DNA of 64,000 nucleotides from Halieaceae bacterium UBA5044 (GCA_002416125.1 DIBU01000013.1:299899-363898), one strand, 5' to 3'; counted from the first letter of the stretch, positions 31,710 through 40,673 are shown. Program-made: numbers and translations. Notes: generated by a model not told the origin, from the sequence alone.

Positions 31710-34700
31710 CGTCGCCGCTGCACGTGGTGCTGCCATTGAAGCAGCTGGAAACGGCGAAGACCCGTCTGGCCGAGGCGCTGCCACCGGCACAGCGACGGGC
31801 GCTGGTGCTGGCGATGGCTGGCGATGTCGTGGGTGTGCTCTCAGCACATCCGGGCGTGGCCTCGATTACCCTCATTTCAGACGCCCCGGAGGCAGGTACC
31901 CTGGCCACTGGTGGCAAGGTTCGCCTCTGGTCGGAATCCTCCCTGCTCGCGACCCCCGCTGCGGCAGGGGCGCCGCTGCAGGCGCTCAACCTGGCGCTGG
32001 AAGCGGCCTGCGAGCGGTTGCGTGCCGACGTTGTGCCTGCAGATGCCCTGCTGATGGTCATGCATGCCGACCTGCCATTTCTCACCCCCGAAGATATCGA
32101 CGCTGCACTCGCCCGAAAGGAAGCGGGGAGTGGCTTGTTGGTGGCCTGTGATGAGGCGGGCACTGGAACCAACCTGTTGCTGTTCAGAGCGGACCTGCGG
32201 CCAGCGTTTTCGTTTGGCGGCGACTCCTGCGCGCGACACCTCGAGTGGGCCCGCCGGCAGGGCCTTGCGGCGGGTTCACTGTTGCGCGCCGGGCTGGCGC
32301 GCGATATCGACACCCCGCGTGACCTGGAGCGTCTGCGAGCCGCGCCGGAGACCATTCCCGGTGCGTTGACCCGTGCCTGGGCAGGGCAGTCTGCCCCCGC
32401 GAGACAACTGGCGGGTGCGACGGCGGCAGCGGCACCGCGCTTCGATCTGACCGCTTTGCGCACCGAACTCATGCGCGGTGTACAGCCCTCCGAGGCGGCC
32501 TGCCTGTCCCTCGCGGAGTGCACCGATACGCCCGGCCTGGTGGCACTCGCAGGTGAGCTTCGCGACCGTGGTCACGGCCAGGTGGTGACCTACTCGCGCA
32601 AGGTGTTTGTGCCCCTCACGCGCCTGTGCCGCGATGTCTGCCACTACTGCACCTTCGCCACGACCCCCCGGCAGGTCGCGGCGCCTTACCTCAGTGTTGA
32701 CGAGGTGCTGGCGCTGTGCCGCGCCGGTGCGGCGCAGGGGTGCCAGGAAGCGCTGCTGACGCTGGGTGAAAGGCCCGAGTTGCGCTACCGGGCGGCGCGC
32801 GAGGCACTGGCCGAGATGGGTTTCGCCACAACGCTCGAATACGTGGCGCATGTCGCTGGACGTATCCTCGAAGAAACCGGCTTGCTGCCGCATATCAACG
32901 CGGGCTGCATGACAGCGGAAGAAATCGCCGCGCTGCGACCGGTCAGTGCGTCTATGGGCATCATGCTGGAGTCTGCCTCCGAACGCCTGTGTGCAAAGGG
33001 CATGCCGCACTACGGGTCACCGGATAAACTGCCTGCGGAGCGCCTGCGCACTCTGCAGTTGGCCGGCGAGGCTTCAGTGCCGTTCACTTCCGGTATTCTT
33101 ATCGGTATTGGTGAGACCCGGCGTGAACGTATTGAGTCCCTGCTGGCGCTGCGCCGGCTGCACCAGCAGCACGGGCATTTGCAGGAAGTGATTGTGCAGA
33201 ACTTCCGTGCCAAGCCCGGTACCCTGATGGCCGGTGCGCCGGAACCCGACCTGGAAGACCTGCTCTGGACCCTGGCCGTGGCGCGCATCCTCTTTGGTCC
33301 CGATATGAACCTGCAGGCGCCCCCCAATCTCAGCCCCGGCGTTCTGCCGCAATTGCTTGCAGCGGGTATCAACGATTGGGGTGGCGTCTCGCCGGTAACG
33401 CCAGACCACGTCAATCCCGAGGCCCCCTGGCCGCATCTGGACCACCTCGCCCGGGAGACGGCGGCGGCCGGTAAATTCCTGGAGCAGCGCCTGACGATCT
33501 ACCCCGGCTATGTGCAGCAGGCATCACGGTGGCTCGACCCCGCCCTGCGCACCCCGGTGCTCAGGCTGCAGGATGCCGCCGGGTTTGCGCGGCGCGACAG
33601 TTGGGTTCCGGGAGAGGAGGCGCCTGTTCCGGCAGTTGAGGCAGCACTGCTTTCGTCGCCCCTGAACGCCTTTGCGGTTACGTCCGAACTGCGCGCCGTG
33701 GTGGAGCGATGCGAACGCGCGGAGCCCCTTGGCGAGGCTGATGTGGTGCGTCTTTTTGCGGCCCGTGGTCCCGAGTTCCGCTTTGTCGTTGAGGCAGCGG
33801 ATCGCCTGCGCCGGGCGCGCTGTGGCGACGCGGTGAGCTATGTCATCAACCGCAATATCAACTACACCAACGTGTGCTACTTCAAATGCCAGTTCTGCGC
33901 ATTTTCCAAGGGCAAGCACAACGAGGAACTGCGTGGCAGGCCCTACGATATCAGCGCCACCGAGATCGCGCGGCGCTGCCGCGAAGCCTGGGCGCGGGGT
34001 GCCACAGAGGTCTGCATGCAGGGTGGTATCCACCCGGATTACACGGGTCAGACCTATCTGGATATTCTGGCCACGGTACGGGCAGCGACTCCCGATATGC
34101 ATATTCATGCATTCTCACCGCTGGAAGTGTGGCAGGGCGCCGCAACACTGGGTCTGCCGCTGGTGGATTACCTGCGCCAGCTCAAGGCTGCAGGTCTCGG
34201 AACCTTGCCGGGAACCGCGGCGGAAATCCTCGATGACGAGGTGCGAGCCACGCTGTGTCCGGACAAACTGAACACGGCGGAGTGGCTGGAGGTGATGGAA
34301 ACGGCTCACAGCATCGGCTTCCGGACTACTGCAACCATCATGTACGGGCATATCGAACAGCCGCATCACTGGGCGCGACACCTGCTGCAGCTGCGCGCAC
34401 TGCAGGCGCGCACCGGCGGATTTACCGAACTGGTGCCCTTGCCCTTCGTGCACATGGAAGCCCCGATGTTCCTGCGCGGCAAGGCCCGGCGCGGCCCAAC
34501 CTTCCGCGAGGCGGTGCTCATGCACGCGGTTTCGCGGCTGGTGCTGAACGGCTTTATCGACAACATCCAGACCTCGTGGGTCAAGATGGGCGAGGCGGGC
34601 GTGGATGTCTGCCTGAACGCCGGTGCCAATGATCTCGGTGGTACCCTGATGAACGAGAGCATCACGCGGGCTGCCGGCGCGGCCCACGGCCAGGAGTGGG

Positions 34701-34939
34701 CACCCGCAGTGATGGAGGCGCGCATCCATGCACTCGGCCGCAGCCCACGACTGCGCACCACCCTGTATGGTGATGCAGCCGCGGAGCGCCGCATCGCGGC
34801 GGATGCAGCCATTCCCCTGGTGACGATAGAAAACGCCGACGCCGGGAAATTCGCCCGTGACAAACGGCTGTTGCCGCACGCCGATCTACCCGTCGCCACC
34901 CCGCCAGAGCAGGTGGTACTGATGGCGGCCTGTAACTGA
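31706..34939 (+). CDS. Triple fusion CofC-CofG-CofH: 2-phospholactate guanylyltransferase plus FO synthase
   Basis: A 1077-residue protein uniting three steps of F420 synthesis. Residues 1 to about 215 form a CofC/FbiD-type nucleotidyltransferase (VLPLKQLETAKTRLAEAL, MHADLPFLTPEDI, FGGDSCARHLEWAR). Residues about 250-600 form the CofG radical-SAM half of FO synthase with Cys308, Cys312 and Cys315 (CRDVCHYC). Residues about 650-1070 form the CofH half with Cys724, Cys728 and Cys731 (CYFKCQFC). CofG-CofH fusion (FbiC) is usual in bacteria; having CofC on the same chain is not. The GTG start overlaps the cofD stop; the reading frame is uninterrupted, so this is not a pseudogene or an artefact of a single frameshift. 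Confidence 0.93.
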   Translation: MTSPLHVVLPLKQLETAKTRLAEALPPAQRRALVLAMAGDVVGVLSAHPGVASITLISDAPEAGTLATGGKVRLWSESSLLATPAAAGAPLQALNLALEAACERLRADVVPADALLMVMHADLPFLTPEDIDAALARKEAGSGLLVACDEAGTGTNLLLFRADLRPAFSFGGDSCARHLEWARRQGLAAGSLLRAGLARDIDTPRDLERLRAAPETIPGALTRAWAGQSAPARQLAGATAAAAPRFDLTALRTELMRGVQPSEAACLSLAECTDTPGLVALAGELRDRGHGQVVTYSRKVFVPLTRLCRDVCHYCTFATTPRQVAAPYLSVDEVLALCRAGAAQGCQEALLTLGERPELRYRAAREALAEMGFATTLEYVAHVAGRILEETGLLPHINAGCMTAEEIAALRPVSASMGIMLESASERLCAKGMPHYGSPDKLPAERLRTLQLAGEASVPFTSGILIGIGETRRERIESLLALRRLHQQHGHLQEVIVQNFRAKPGTLMAGAPEPDLEDLLWTLAVARILFGPDMNLQAPPNLSPGVLPQLLAAGINDWGGVSPVTPDHVNPEAPWPHLDHLARETAAAGKFLEQRLTIYPGYVQQASRWLDPALRTPVLRLQDAAGFARRDSWVPGEEAPVPAVEAALLSSPLNAFAVTSELRAVVERCERAEPLGEADVVRLFAARGPEFRFVVEAADRLRRARCGDAVSYVINRNINYTNVCYFKCQFCAFSKGKHNEELRGRPYDISATEIARRCREAWARGATEVCMQGGIHPDYTGQTYLDILATVRAATPDMHIHAFSPLEVWQGAATLGLPLVDYLRQLKAAGLGTLPGTAAEILDDEVRATLCPDKLNTAEWLEVMETAHSIGFRTTATIMYGHIEQPHHWARHLLQLRALQARTGGFTELVPLPFVHMEAPMFLRGKARRGPTFREAVLMHAVSRLVLNGFIDNIQTSWVKMGEAGVDVCLNAGANDLGGTLMNESITRAAGAAHGQEWAPAVMEARIHALGRSPRLRTTLYGDAAAERRIAADAAIPLVTIENADAGKFARDKRLLPHADLPVATPPEQVVLMAACN

Positions 34940-34942
34940 GTC

Positions 34943-35644
34943 GTGGCCTCGCGTGTACAGCTTGAAGCGAGCTGGCTCAGGCATCTGGCCCCGGAGTTTG
35001 AAAAGCCCTACATGCGCGGACTCCGCGCTTTCCTGCAGGCGGAAAAGGCTGCCGGTGTACAGGTGTTCCCGCCGGGCGCCGAGATATTCAACGCCTTTGC
35101 GCACACCCCGCTGGAGCGCACACGGGTCGTGATACTGGGGCAGGACCCTTATCATGGCCCCGGCCAGGCCCACGGCCTGTGCTTTTCTGTGCGTCCTGGC
35201 GTTGCGCTGCCACCGTCGCTGCAGAATATCTTCAAGGAACTGGAACGAGACCTGGGCATACCGCGCCCGCAGCAGGGCTGCCTCATTCCCTGGGCAGATC
35301 AGGGAGTCCTGCTGCTGAACAGCGTGTTGACCGTCGCTGCGGGCCGCGCAGCCTCACATCAGGGCAAGGGCTGGGAAACCTTTACCGACTGCGTGGTGGA
35401 CCTGGTCAACCGCCACTGCCGCGGCGTTGTGTTCATGCTCTGGGGCAGTTATGCCCAGCGCAAGGGCGCGGCCATTGACCGCGATCGCCACTGCGTACTG
35501 ACCGCGCCCCATCCCTCGCCACTCAGCGCGCACCGTGGCTTTATTGGCTGCGGTCATTTCAGCGCGGCCAACACCTGGCTGGCTCGGCAAGGACAGCCGC
35601 CCATCGACTGGGAGCTGCCACCTCAGCCAAAAGGCACTGCATAG
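34943..35644 (+). CDS. ung: Uracil-DNA glycosylase
   Basis: A family 1 uracil-DNA glycosylase of 233 residues that removes uracil from DNA. GQDPYHGPGQAHGLCFSV contains the catalytic Asp68 and the uracil-contacting Tyr70. LLLNSVLTV and HPSPLSAHRGF complete the active site, including the catalytic His. The GTG start is only 3 bases after the F420 fusion gene, so it is probably transcribed from the F420 promoter. Its 3' end overlaps the convergent ygfZ gene by 22 bases. Confidence 0.96.
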   Translation: MASRVQLEASWLRHLAPEFEKPYMRGLRAFLQAEKAAGVQVFPPGAEIFNAFAHTPLERTRVVILGQDPYHGPGQAHGLCFSVRPGVALPPSLQNIFKELERDLGIPRPQQGCLIPWADQGVLLLNSVLTVAAGRAASHQGKGWETFTDCVVDLVNRHCRGVVFMLWGSYAQRKGAAIDRDRHCVLTAPHPSPLSAHRGFIGCGHFSAANTWLARQGQPPIDWELPPQPKGTA

Positions 35645-36594
35645 GGAAGCGGCAGAAGCGCCAGTGCGGTGCCCTTTTCGGCCGCGGTGAGCAGCCCGTC
35701 CTCCACTGCGGTCTCGGTCGTGGATACCAGGACCAGCTGTGCGCCACTGTCCGGACGCGCGGCATTGATGACCGTGCCGGCGGGCTGCGCCTGGCCGGCC
35801 CGGTACAGTGCATCACCCGCGCGCAGCGCAGTGCCAGCAGGCGCTGTCATAAGCAGCATGCGGCGCTTCGCCTTGCCCTTGTAGTGCATGCGTGCAATCA
35901 CTTCCTGCCCGGGGTAACAGCCCTTGCGAAAGTTGATGTGGCCGATGAGGTCGTAATTCAGCTGTTGCGGCAGGAACTCGCCGCTGGTTGCGGCAGACAG
36001 CCGCGCGACACCCTGTCGCAGGGTGGCGGCCTGCCAGGCGCTTTCATCCGCCTGCAGGGCGAACTGTGCCTTGAGTGCGCTGAGCAACTCGCTCGCAGCG
36101 GCGCTGCGCACCCAGAGTTCCACGGCGTCGGGATCGCCCGTGGTTCGCAGGGCAATGGCGTCTGCACTGTGCGTCCAGATCAGTGGGGCTGCAGGAAACG
36201 CCGGGAGCCGCGCGCCCAACGCGCTGGCCAGCTCCCGCCCCTGAATCCCCAGCAGCTGCCAGTCCTCGCTCGCGTTGCGCAGCTGTACCTTGGAAAACAC
36301 GGCGAAGCGACGCAGGTTGTCCAGTGTGCGCTCGAGTATCTCCGCGCGCAGGCGCAGCAGCAGCGTATCGGGTGCCGTGGCGAGAGCGACGAAATCGGCG
36401 AGCACGCGGCCCTGCGGGTTGCAGAAAGTACCGTAACAGGCGGCGTCCGATGCGAGCTGCCGAATGTCGCAGCTGGCCTGGTTGTGCAGGAAACTCACGG
36501 CATCGGGCCCGCTAACTTCCAGCAACGCTTCGGAAGCCAGGGGCGTCAGCAGTCGCTTGCTCTGGGGGCAGTCGGGGCTGTGTTGGTCTGTCAC
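35623..36594 (-). CDS. ygfZ: Folate-binding protein YgfZ (iron-sulfur cluster/tRNA-modification factor)
   Basis: A GcvT-like folate-binding protein of 323 residues. KGCYPGQEVIARMHYKGKAKRR holds the YgfZ signature KGCYxGQE with its functional Cys. FLHNQASCDI near residue 35 is the other conserved element. YgfZ uses tetrahydrofolate to help repair or build certain Fe-S enzymes such as MiaB. The GTG at 36594 has AGGAGGTG upstream and gives the family length; the frame opening at 36693 would overlap the sdhE promoter. It is divergent from sdhE, a common arrangement in gammaproteobacteria. Confidence 0.9.
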   Translation of the reverse strand: MTDQHSPDCPQSKRLLTPLASEALLEVSGPDAVSFLHNQASCDIRQLASDAACYGTFCNPQGRVLADFVALATAPDTLLLRLRAEILERTLDNLRRFAVFSKVQLRNASEDWQLLGIQGRELASALGARLPAFPAAPLIWTHSADAIALRTTGDPDAVELWVRSAAASELLSALKAQFALQADESAWQAATLRQGVARLSAATSGEFLPQQLNYDLIGHINFRKGCYPGQEVIARMHYKGKAKRRMLLMTAPAGTALRAGDALYRAGQAQPAGTVINAARPDSGAQLVLVSTTETAVEDGLLTAAEKGTALALLPLPYAVPFG

Positions 36595-36635
36595 GGTATG
36601 CTTTGCACCTCCTGTCTGTGTACTGGGGCCACGGC

Positions 36636-36666
36636 TTGGCCGCGCGTGGCGACGACGGGCTATAAT
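36636..36666 (+). promoter_or_regulatory. sdhE promoter
   Basis: A perfect -10 TATAAT at 36661-36666, with a weak -35 TTGGCC at 36636-36641 and a 19-base spacer. Transcription would start near 36673, which supports the start codon at 36705 rather than 36675. Confidence 0.5.
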
Positions 36667-36704
36667 AGCGGCTTTTGATGTTTGCGTACCCAATGGGAGC
36701 TGTC

Positions 36705-36965
36705 ATGCTCGACACGGAAGACCATAATCCCATGCGCTGGGCCAGCCGTCGCGGAATGCTGGAGCTCGATCTTGTGCTGGAGCCATTCGTCAACCAGTGC
36801 TACCCGCAGCTCGATGCCGTCGATCGGGAACGCTACCGTCAACTGATGCTCTGCGAGGATCAGGAATTGTTTGGCTGGTTCCTGCGCCGGGAGGTGCCCG
36901 AGGATCCGGAGCTGGCCGCCATTGTTCGCAGCATACTCACCTTCACTCGTCCTGACCTGGACTGA
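36705..36965 (+). CDS. sdhE: Succinate dehydrogenase assembly factor SdhE
   Basis: An 86-residue protein. RRGMLELDLVLEPF contains the invariant RGMxELD motif that docks on SdhA for covalent flavin attachment. LMLCEDQELFGWF is the second conserved segment. The ATG at 36705 follows GGGAG at 5 bases; ATG 36675 would leave almost no leader after the promoter. It is followed by a ygfX-like gene as in E. coli. Confidence 0.93.
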   Translation: MLDTEDHNPMRWASRRGMLELDLVLEPFVNQCYPQLDAVDRERYRQLMLCEDQELFGWFLRREVPEDPELAAIVRSILTFTRPDLD

Positions 36966-37365
36966 CCGTCGACCACAACCCTGCTGGCGTCTGCTCTGCC
37001 TGCTGCTTCTGCTGGCCATCGCCGAGGTGGCCACGCGCGGGTATGGGGTGTATGCGCTGGCGGCGTTACCCGCCTGGGCGGTCATTGCCCGGGTGGGCAT
37101 GCCGCGGCCCAGTTACCGCTGGCGCCTGGAGATCCATGCGCAGCAGTGCTGGTTGAGCGGCCCTTGCCGCAGCCCTTTGGCACCGGTCGCTTTTGAGCCG
37201 GATGCTGTCCTGCTGCCGCGTGTCTGCGTACTGGCCTGGGTGCCGCTGGGCAGCCGCCGACGCCACTATCTGTGGCTCTGGGGCGCTGACTTTGATGACG
37301 CCGACTACCGCGCACTGCGCCGCTGGTGGCTCGTCTACCGCCCTCGCGCAGCGCGTGTCCGCTAA
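36952..37365 (+). CDS. ygfX: YgfX-like membrane protein, start uncertain
   Basis: A protein of about 137 residues: two hydrophobic segments (WRLLCLLLLLAIAEVA and GVYALAALPAWAVIARVG) followed by a soluble part ending in HYLWLWGADFDDADYRALRRWW. This resembles the end of E. coli YgfX (HLWL...DEAEWRDLRR). Position after sdhE supports the identity. The true start is unclear: in frame there is no ATG, and the choices are TTG 36871 deep in sdhE, CTG 36952 just before the sdhE stop, or GTG near 37028 after the first helix. Coordinates given use CTG 36952, which gives the usual length. Confidence 0.65.
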   Translation: MTWTDRRPQPCWRLLCLLLLLAIAEVATRGYGVYALAALPAWAVIARVGMPRPSYRWRLEIHAQQCWLSGPCRSPLAPVAFEPDAVLLPRVCVLAWVPLGSRRRHYLWLWGADFDDADYRALRRWWLVYRPRAARVR

Positions 37366-38897
37366 CGGATGAAGTGTGCGAGATCAGCCTTGAAGCGTTG
37401 CAGGGACGGAGGGTGCAGGTACATCATGTGTCCCGCCTCGTAGTACGCTTCGCTGATATTGCCGCGCAGCTTCTCCGGCAGATCCATATGTCGCAGGAAA
37501 TGGCGCGTGGCACCCAGTGGGGTGGCCAGGTCGTAGTAGCCCTGCTGCACCAGCACGCGCATATTGGGGTTCTGGGTCATTGCAAAGGCCAGATCCACCG
37601 CCGTGTTGGCGACGGGCTGCGTGCCCACCGGGCCCGGATGGGTGTGTTCCTGGCTCCACGCCTGCCAGAGGTCTGCCGAGGTGATGTAGGTGAGGTCAGT
37701 CTTCACCCCGACCACCTCGCGATAGTAGTCGTTGAATGTGGCGACAAAGGCCGGGCCGACGGCGGGGAAAAAGGGATCATACATGAAGTCTTCGGCCACA
37801 TGATTGATCCCGTCGCCGACAAAGCGGGAGTCGATGCGACCAACAGTTTTGCGCTGGCTGCGCAGCAATTCCTTGGCGAAGCGCGCCTCATCGATGCGCA
37901 GGTTGGCCCGCTCCCAGTAATCCGCGCTGATGCCGGTGAGTCGCTGCAGGCCGCGCAGCACCTCCTCGCGCGCCGCGGCGCTGGCGGCGTTGCCCTGCAG
38001 CAGCAGCGGCGCGTACTGCTCCAGCGCGAAGCGCTCGGCCTCTTCAATCATCGTTTCCAGCGACTCGGGGCGAAATTCGCTGACGCCGTGATACCAGGCC
38101 GTGGCGGCAAACGTGGACAGGTAGTTTACATAGGGCAGGTCGTTCGGGCTGCCCGCGCTGCCGGCGATGTAGTCCATGTAGGGTGAGACCAGCACCACCC
38201 CGTCCAGCGCAATGCTGTGCCGGTTGAGCAGATCCCAGGCCACACCGCCGCTGCGAGTGCCGCCGTAGCTCTCCCCGAGCAGATACTTGGGAGACGTCCA
38301 GCGGCCGTTTGCCGTAATGTAGCGCGCGATAAAGTCGGAGACTGTCTGGATATCCTTGCTGACGCCCCAGAAGTCTTCACCCTTGCCCTTGCCGACGGCG
38401 CGTGAGAATCCTGTGCCGACGGGGTCGATCATGACCAGATCAGCCTTGTCGAGAATACTGTGTTCATTGTTGGTGTAGCGAAAGGGCCCCCGGGTGCTGA
38501 AGGCGGTGTCTTCAACCACGGTGCGCTGCGGCCCGAGAATGCCCATGTGCAGCCACATCGAGGCGGAACCGGGCCCGCCGTTGTAGGCGAACAGCAGGGG
38601 GCGGCTGCGCTTGTCTGTGCCTGTCCGCACGTAGGCCGTGTAGCCGTAGTGCGCGATTACCTCGCCGTCGTCATTCTTCATCTCCAGTGTGCCGGCAGTT
38701 GCGCGATAGTCGATGTTCCTGCCGTCGATACGCACCCGCCCGCTGGTTTCGACGTGCAGGGGTGCCGGTACAGCTTGGGTTTTACTGGTCGTGCCTGCGC
38801 TGTCATCAGCGGCCGCCGGCGGCGGGGTCAGCAGCAGGACGGCACTGAAACAGAGTGTTGCCAGCAGGGATCGCAGGCTGATGTGGCAGGGGGTCAT
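37362..38897 (-). CDS. Secreted S10-family serine carboxypeptidase
   Basis: A peptidase S10 (serine carboxypeptidase) family protein of 511 residues with a signal peptide cleaved near residue 30. NGGPGSASMW (106-115) forms the oxyanion hole, and the nucleophile is Ser210 in LLGESYGG. The C-terminal GYYDLATPLGA and EAGHMMYLH carry the catalytic Asp and His. Such enzymes release C-terminal residues from peptides in the periplasm or outside. The ATG at 38897 follows GAGGAAGG at 4 bases. The same frame is open to 40853, but that part is the antisense of the sulfatase gene. Its 3' end overlaps the convergent ygfX-like gene by 4 bases. Confidence 0.9.
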   Translation of the reverse strand: MTPCHISLRSLLATLCFSAVLLLTPPPAAADDSAGTTSKTQAVPAPLHVETSGRVRIDGRNIDYRATAGTLEMKNDDGEVIAHYGYTAYVRTGTDKRSRPLLFAYNGGPGSASMWLHMGILGPQRTVVEDTAFSTRGPFRYTNNEHSILDKADLVMIDPVGTGFSRAVGKGKGEDFWGVSKDIQTVSDFIARYITANGRWTSPKYLLGESYGGTRSGGVAWDLLNRHSIALDGVVLVSPYMDYIAGSAGSPNDLPYVNYLSTFAATAWYHGVSEFRPESLETMIEEAERFALEQYAPLLLQGNAASAAAREEVLRGLQRLTGISADYWERANLRIDEARFAKELLRSQRKTVGRIDSRFVGDGINHVAEDFMYDPFFPAVGPAFVATFNDYYREVVGVKTDLTYITSADLWQAWSQEHTHPGPVGTQPVANTAVDLAFAMTQNPNMRVLVQQGYYDLATPLGATRHFLRHMDLPEKLRGNISEAYYEAGHMMYLHPPSLQRFKADLAHFIR

Positions 38898-39113
38898 GTG
38901 GCCTTCCTCGGCAATGGGCGGGCGTAGCGTAGCAAGTCCTGCGCGGCGCGCAAGGGTGACAGCGGCGGGTTCCAAAGCGGTGGCGTGGGTGGGCAGCGGG
39001 TAGGCTGCGGGTTTGGGTATTTGTGCCCTGCCGAGGTCATTCCGCCGTTGCAGTGGCATCGCGGAGGCCTGTCGTGTCCTAATGGATGTCCAGTGTTTGA
39101 CAGGATAATAAGG

Positions 39114-40673
39114 ATGACTATGCGTAATCTGCTTCGCAGCTGGCTGCACCTGTGCGCGACGCTGCTCCTGCTGGGTGCGGGCACAGTGGTCGCGGCCGGC
39201 CAGAAACCCAATATTCTGGTGATCTGGGGGGACGATATCGGCTGGTCCAATCTCAGCGCCTACCATCAGGGTATGCTCGGTGGCAGTACGCCGAATATCG
39301 ACCGCATCGCGCAGCAGGGCGCGCGTTTTACCGACTACTACGGTGAGCAGAGCTGCACCGCCGGGCGCTCCGCATTCATCACCGGCCAGCACCCCCTGCG
39401 TACGGGGCTGCTGAAGGTGGGCATGCCGGGCGCAGAAATCGGCCTGCAGGCTGAGGACCCCACCATTGCGGAACTGCTCAAGCCACATGGCTATGCCACC
39501 GGTCAGTTCGGCAAGAACCACCTTGGCGACAAGGACGAGTTCCTGCCCAGCAATCACGGCTTCGACGAGTTCTTCGGCAACCTCTACCATCTGAATGCCG
39601 AGGAAGAACCTGAGACGTATTTCTATCCGAAAGACCCGGAGTTCCGCAAACGCTTTGCACCGCGCGGTGTGATCCGTTCCTATGCGGATGGCCGCATTGA
39701 GGACACCGGTCCCTTGAGCCGCAAGCGCATGGAAACGGTGGACCAGGAGTTCACCGATGCGGCGATCGATTTTATGAGCCGCGCGCAGCGCGACGAGAAA
39801 CCGTTTTTTGTCTGGTTCAATGCCACGCGCATGCACAACTGGACGCGCCTGGCGCCGAAGTGGGACGGCGCATCCGGTTACGGTTTGTACGCGGATGGCC
39901 TGATGGAGCACGACGACCACGTCGGGCAGCTGTTGGACACCCTGGACGCGATGGGCATCGCCGACAACACGATCGTGATCTACTCGACGGATAACGGTGC
40001 GCAAACCAATACCTACCCGGACGGGGGTGTTGAGCCGTTTCGCGGTGAGAAGGGTTCTACCTGGGAAGGGGGCTTCCGGGTGCCGGCAATGATCCGCTGG
40101 CCTGGTGTGGTCCAGCCGGGAACCATCATCAACGATATCTTCTCCCACCTCGACTGGCTGCCCACGCTGCTGACCGCCGTGGGTGAACCCGACATCAAGG
40201 ACAAACTGCTGCGCGGACATCGCGCGGGCAACAAGACCTTCAAGGTCTATCTCGACGGCTACGACCAGACGGAACTGCTGGCTGGCAAGGGCCCCGGCAG
40301 GCGCAACAACCTGTTCTACTTTGACGACAACGCCAACTTCAATGCGCTGCGCTGGGGCGACTGGAAGCTGCATTTCGCCTGGGCCATGCAGGGCTGGAGC
40401 GGCCCGCGCGAGGCGCTGAATTTCCCGCGCATCATCAACCTGCGCAGCGACCCCTATGAAACGTCCATCGATTCCGGCCTGTACTCGCGCTTCTTTGCCG
40501 ATCAGCTGTGGTTGTTCGTGCCGGTGCAGCAGGAGGTTGGCAAGTGGCTGGCCACGTTCCGCGATTTCCCGCCGCGGCAGCCGACGGCGAGTTTCACGAT
40601 TGACCGCATCATGCAACAGATGCAGCAAATGCAGCAGATGCGCGCCACCGCCGCGCAGGCGGCAGGCGGCTGA
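39114..40673 (+). CDS. Arylsulfatase, secreted, type I
   Basis: A sulfatase of about 519 residues with a signal peptide cleaved near residue 28. The metal-binding Asp pair is in VIWGDDIGWS (Asp40-Asp41). SCTAGRSAF contains Cys81 in a CxAxR signature, which must be converted to formylglycine. FGKNHLGD and YSTDNGAQTNTYPDGG are further active-site segments. It probably removes sulfate from esters in marine organic matter. Starts at 39114 and 39120 (the latter after AAGGA) are both possible. The maturation enzyme is not in this window. The C-terminus holds a short MQQ repeat. Confidence 0.92.
   Translation: MTMRNLLRSWLHLCATLLLLGAGTVVAAGQKPNILVIWGDDIGWSNLSAYHQGMLGGSTPNIDRIAQQGARFTDYYGEQSCTAGRSAFITGQHPLRTGLLKVGMPGAEIGLQAEDPTIAELLKPHGYATGQFGKNHLGDKDEFLPSNHGFDEFFGNLYHLNAEEEPETYFYPKDPEFRKRFAPRGVIRSYADGRIEDTGPLSRKRMETVDQEFTDAAIDFMSRAQRDEKPFFVWFNATRMHNWTRLAPKWDGASGYGLYADGLMEHDDHVGQLLDTLDAMGIADNTIVIYSTDNGAQTNTYPDGGVEPFRGEKGSTWEGGFRVPAMIRWPGVVQPGTIINDIFSHLDWLPTLLTAVGEPDIKDKLLRGHRAGNKTFKVYLDGYDQTELLAGKGPGRRNNLFYFDDNANFNALRWGDWKLHFAWAMQGWSGPREALNFPRIINLRSDPYETSIDSGLYSRFFADQLWLFVPVQQEVGKWLATFRDFPPRQPTASFTIDRIMQQMQQMQQMRATAAQAAGG
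40611..40637. repeat. 9-bp tandem repeat (MQQ)x3 at the sulfatase C-terminus
   Basis: Three near-identical copies of ATGCAGCAG encode MQQMQQMQQ near the C-terminus of the sulfatase. Confidence 0.7.
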
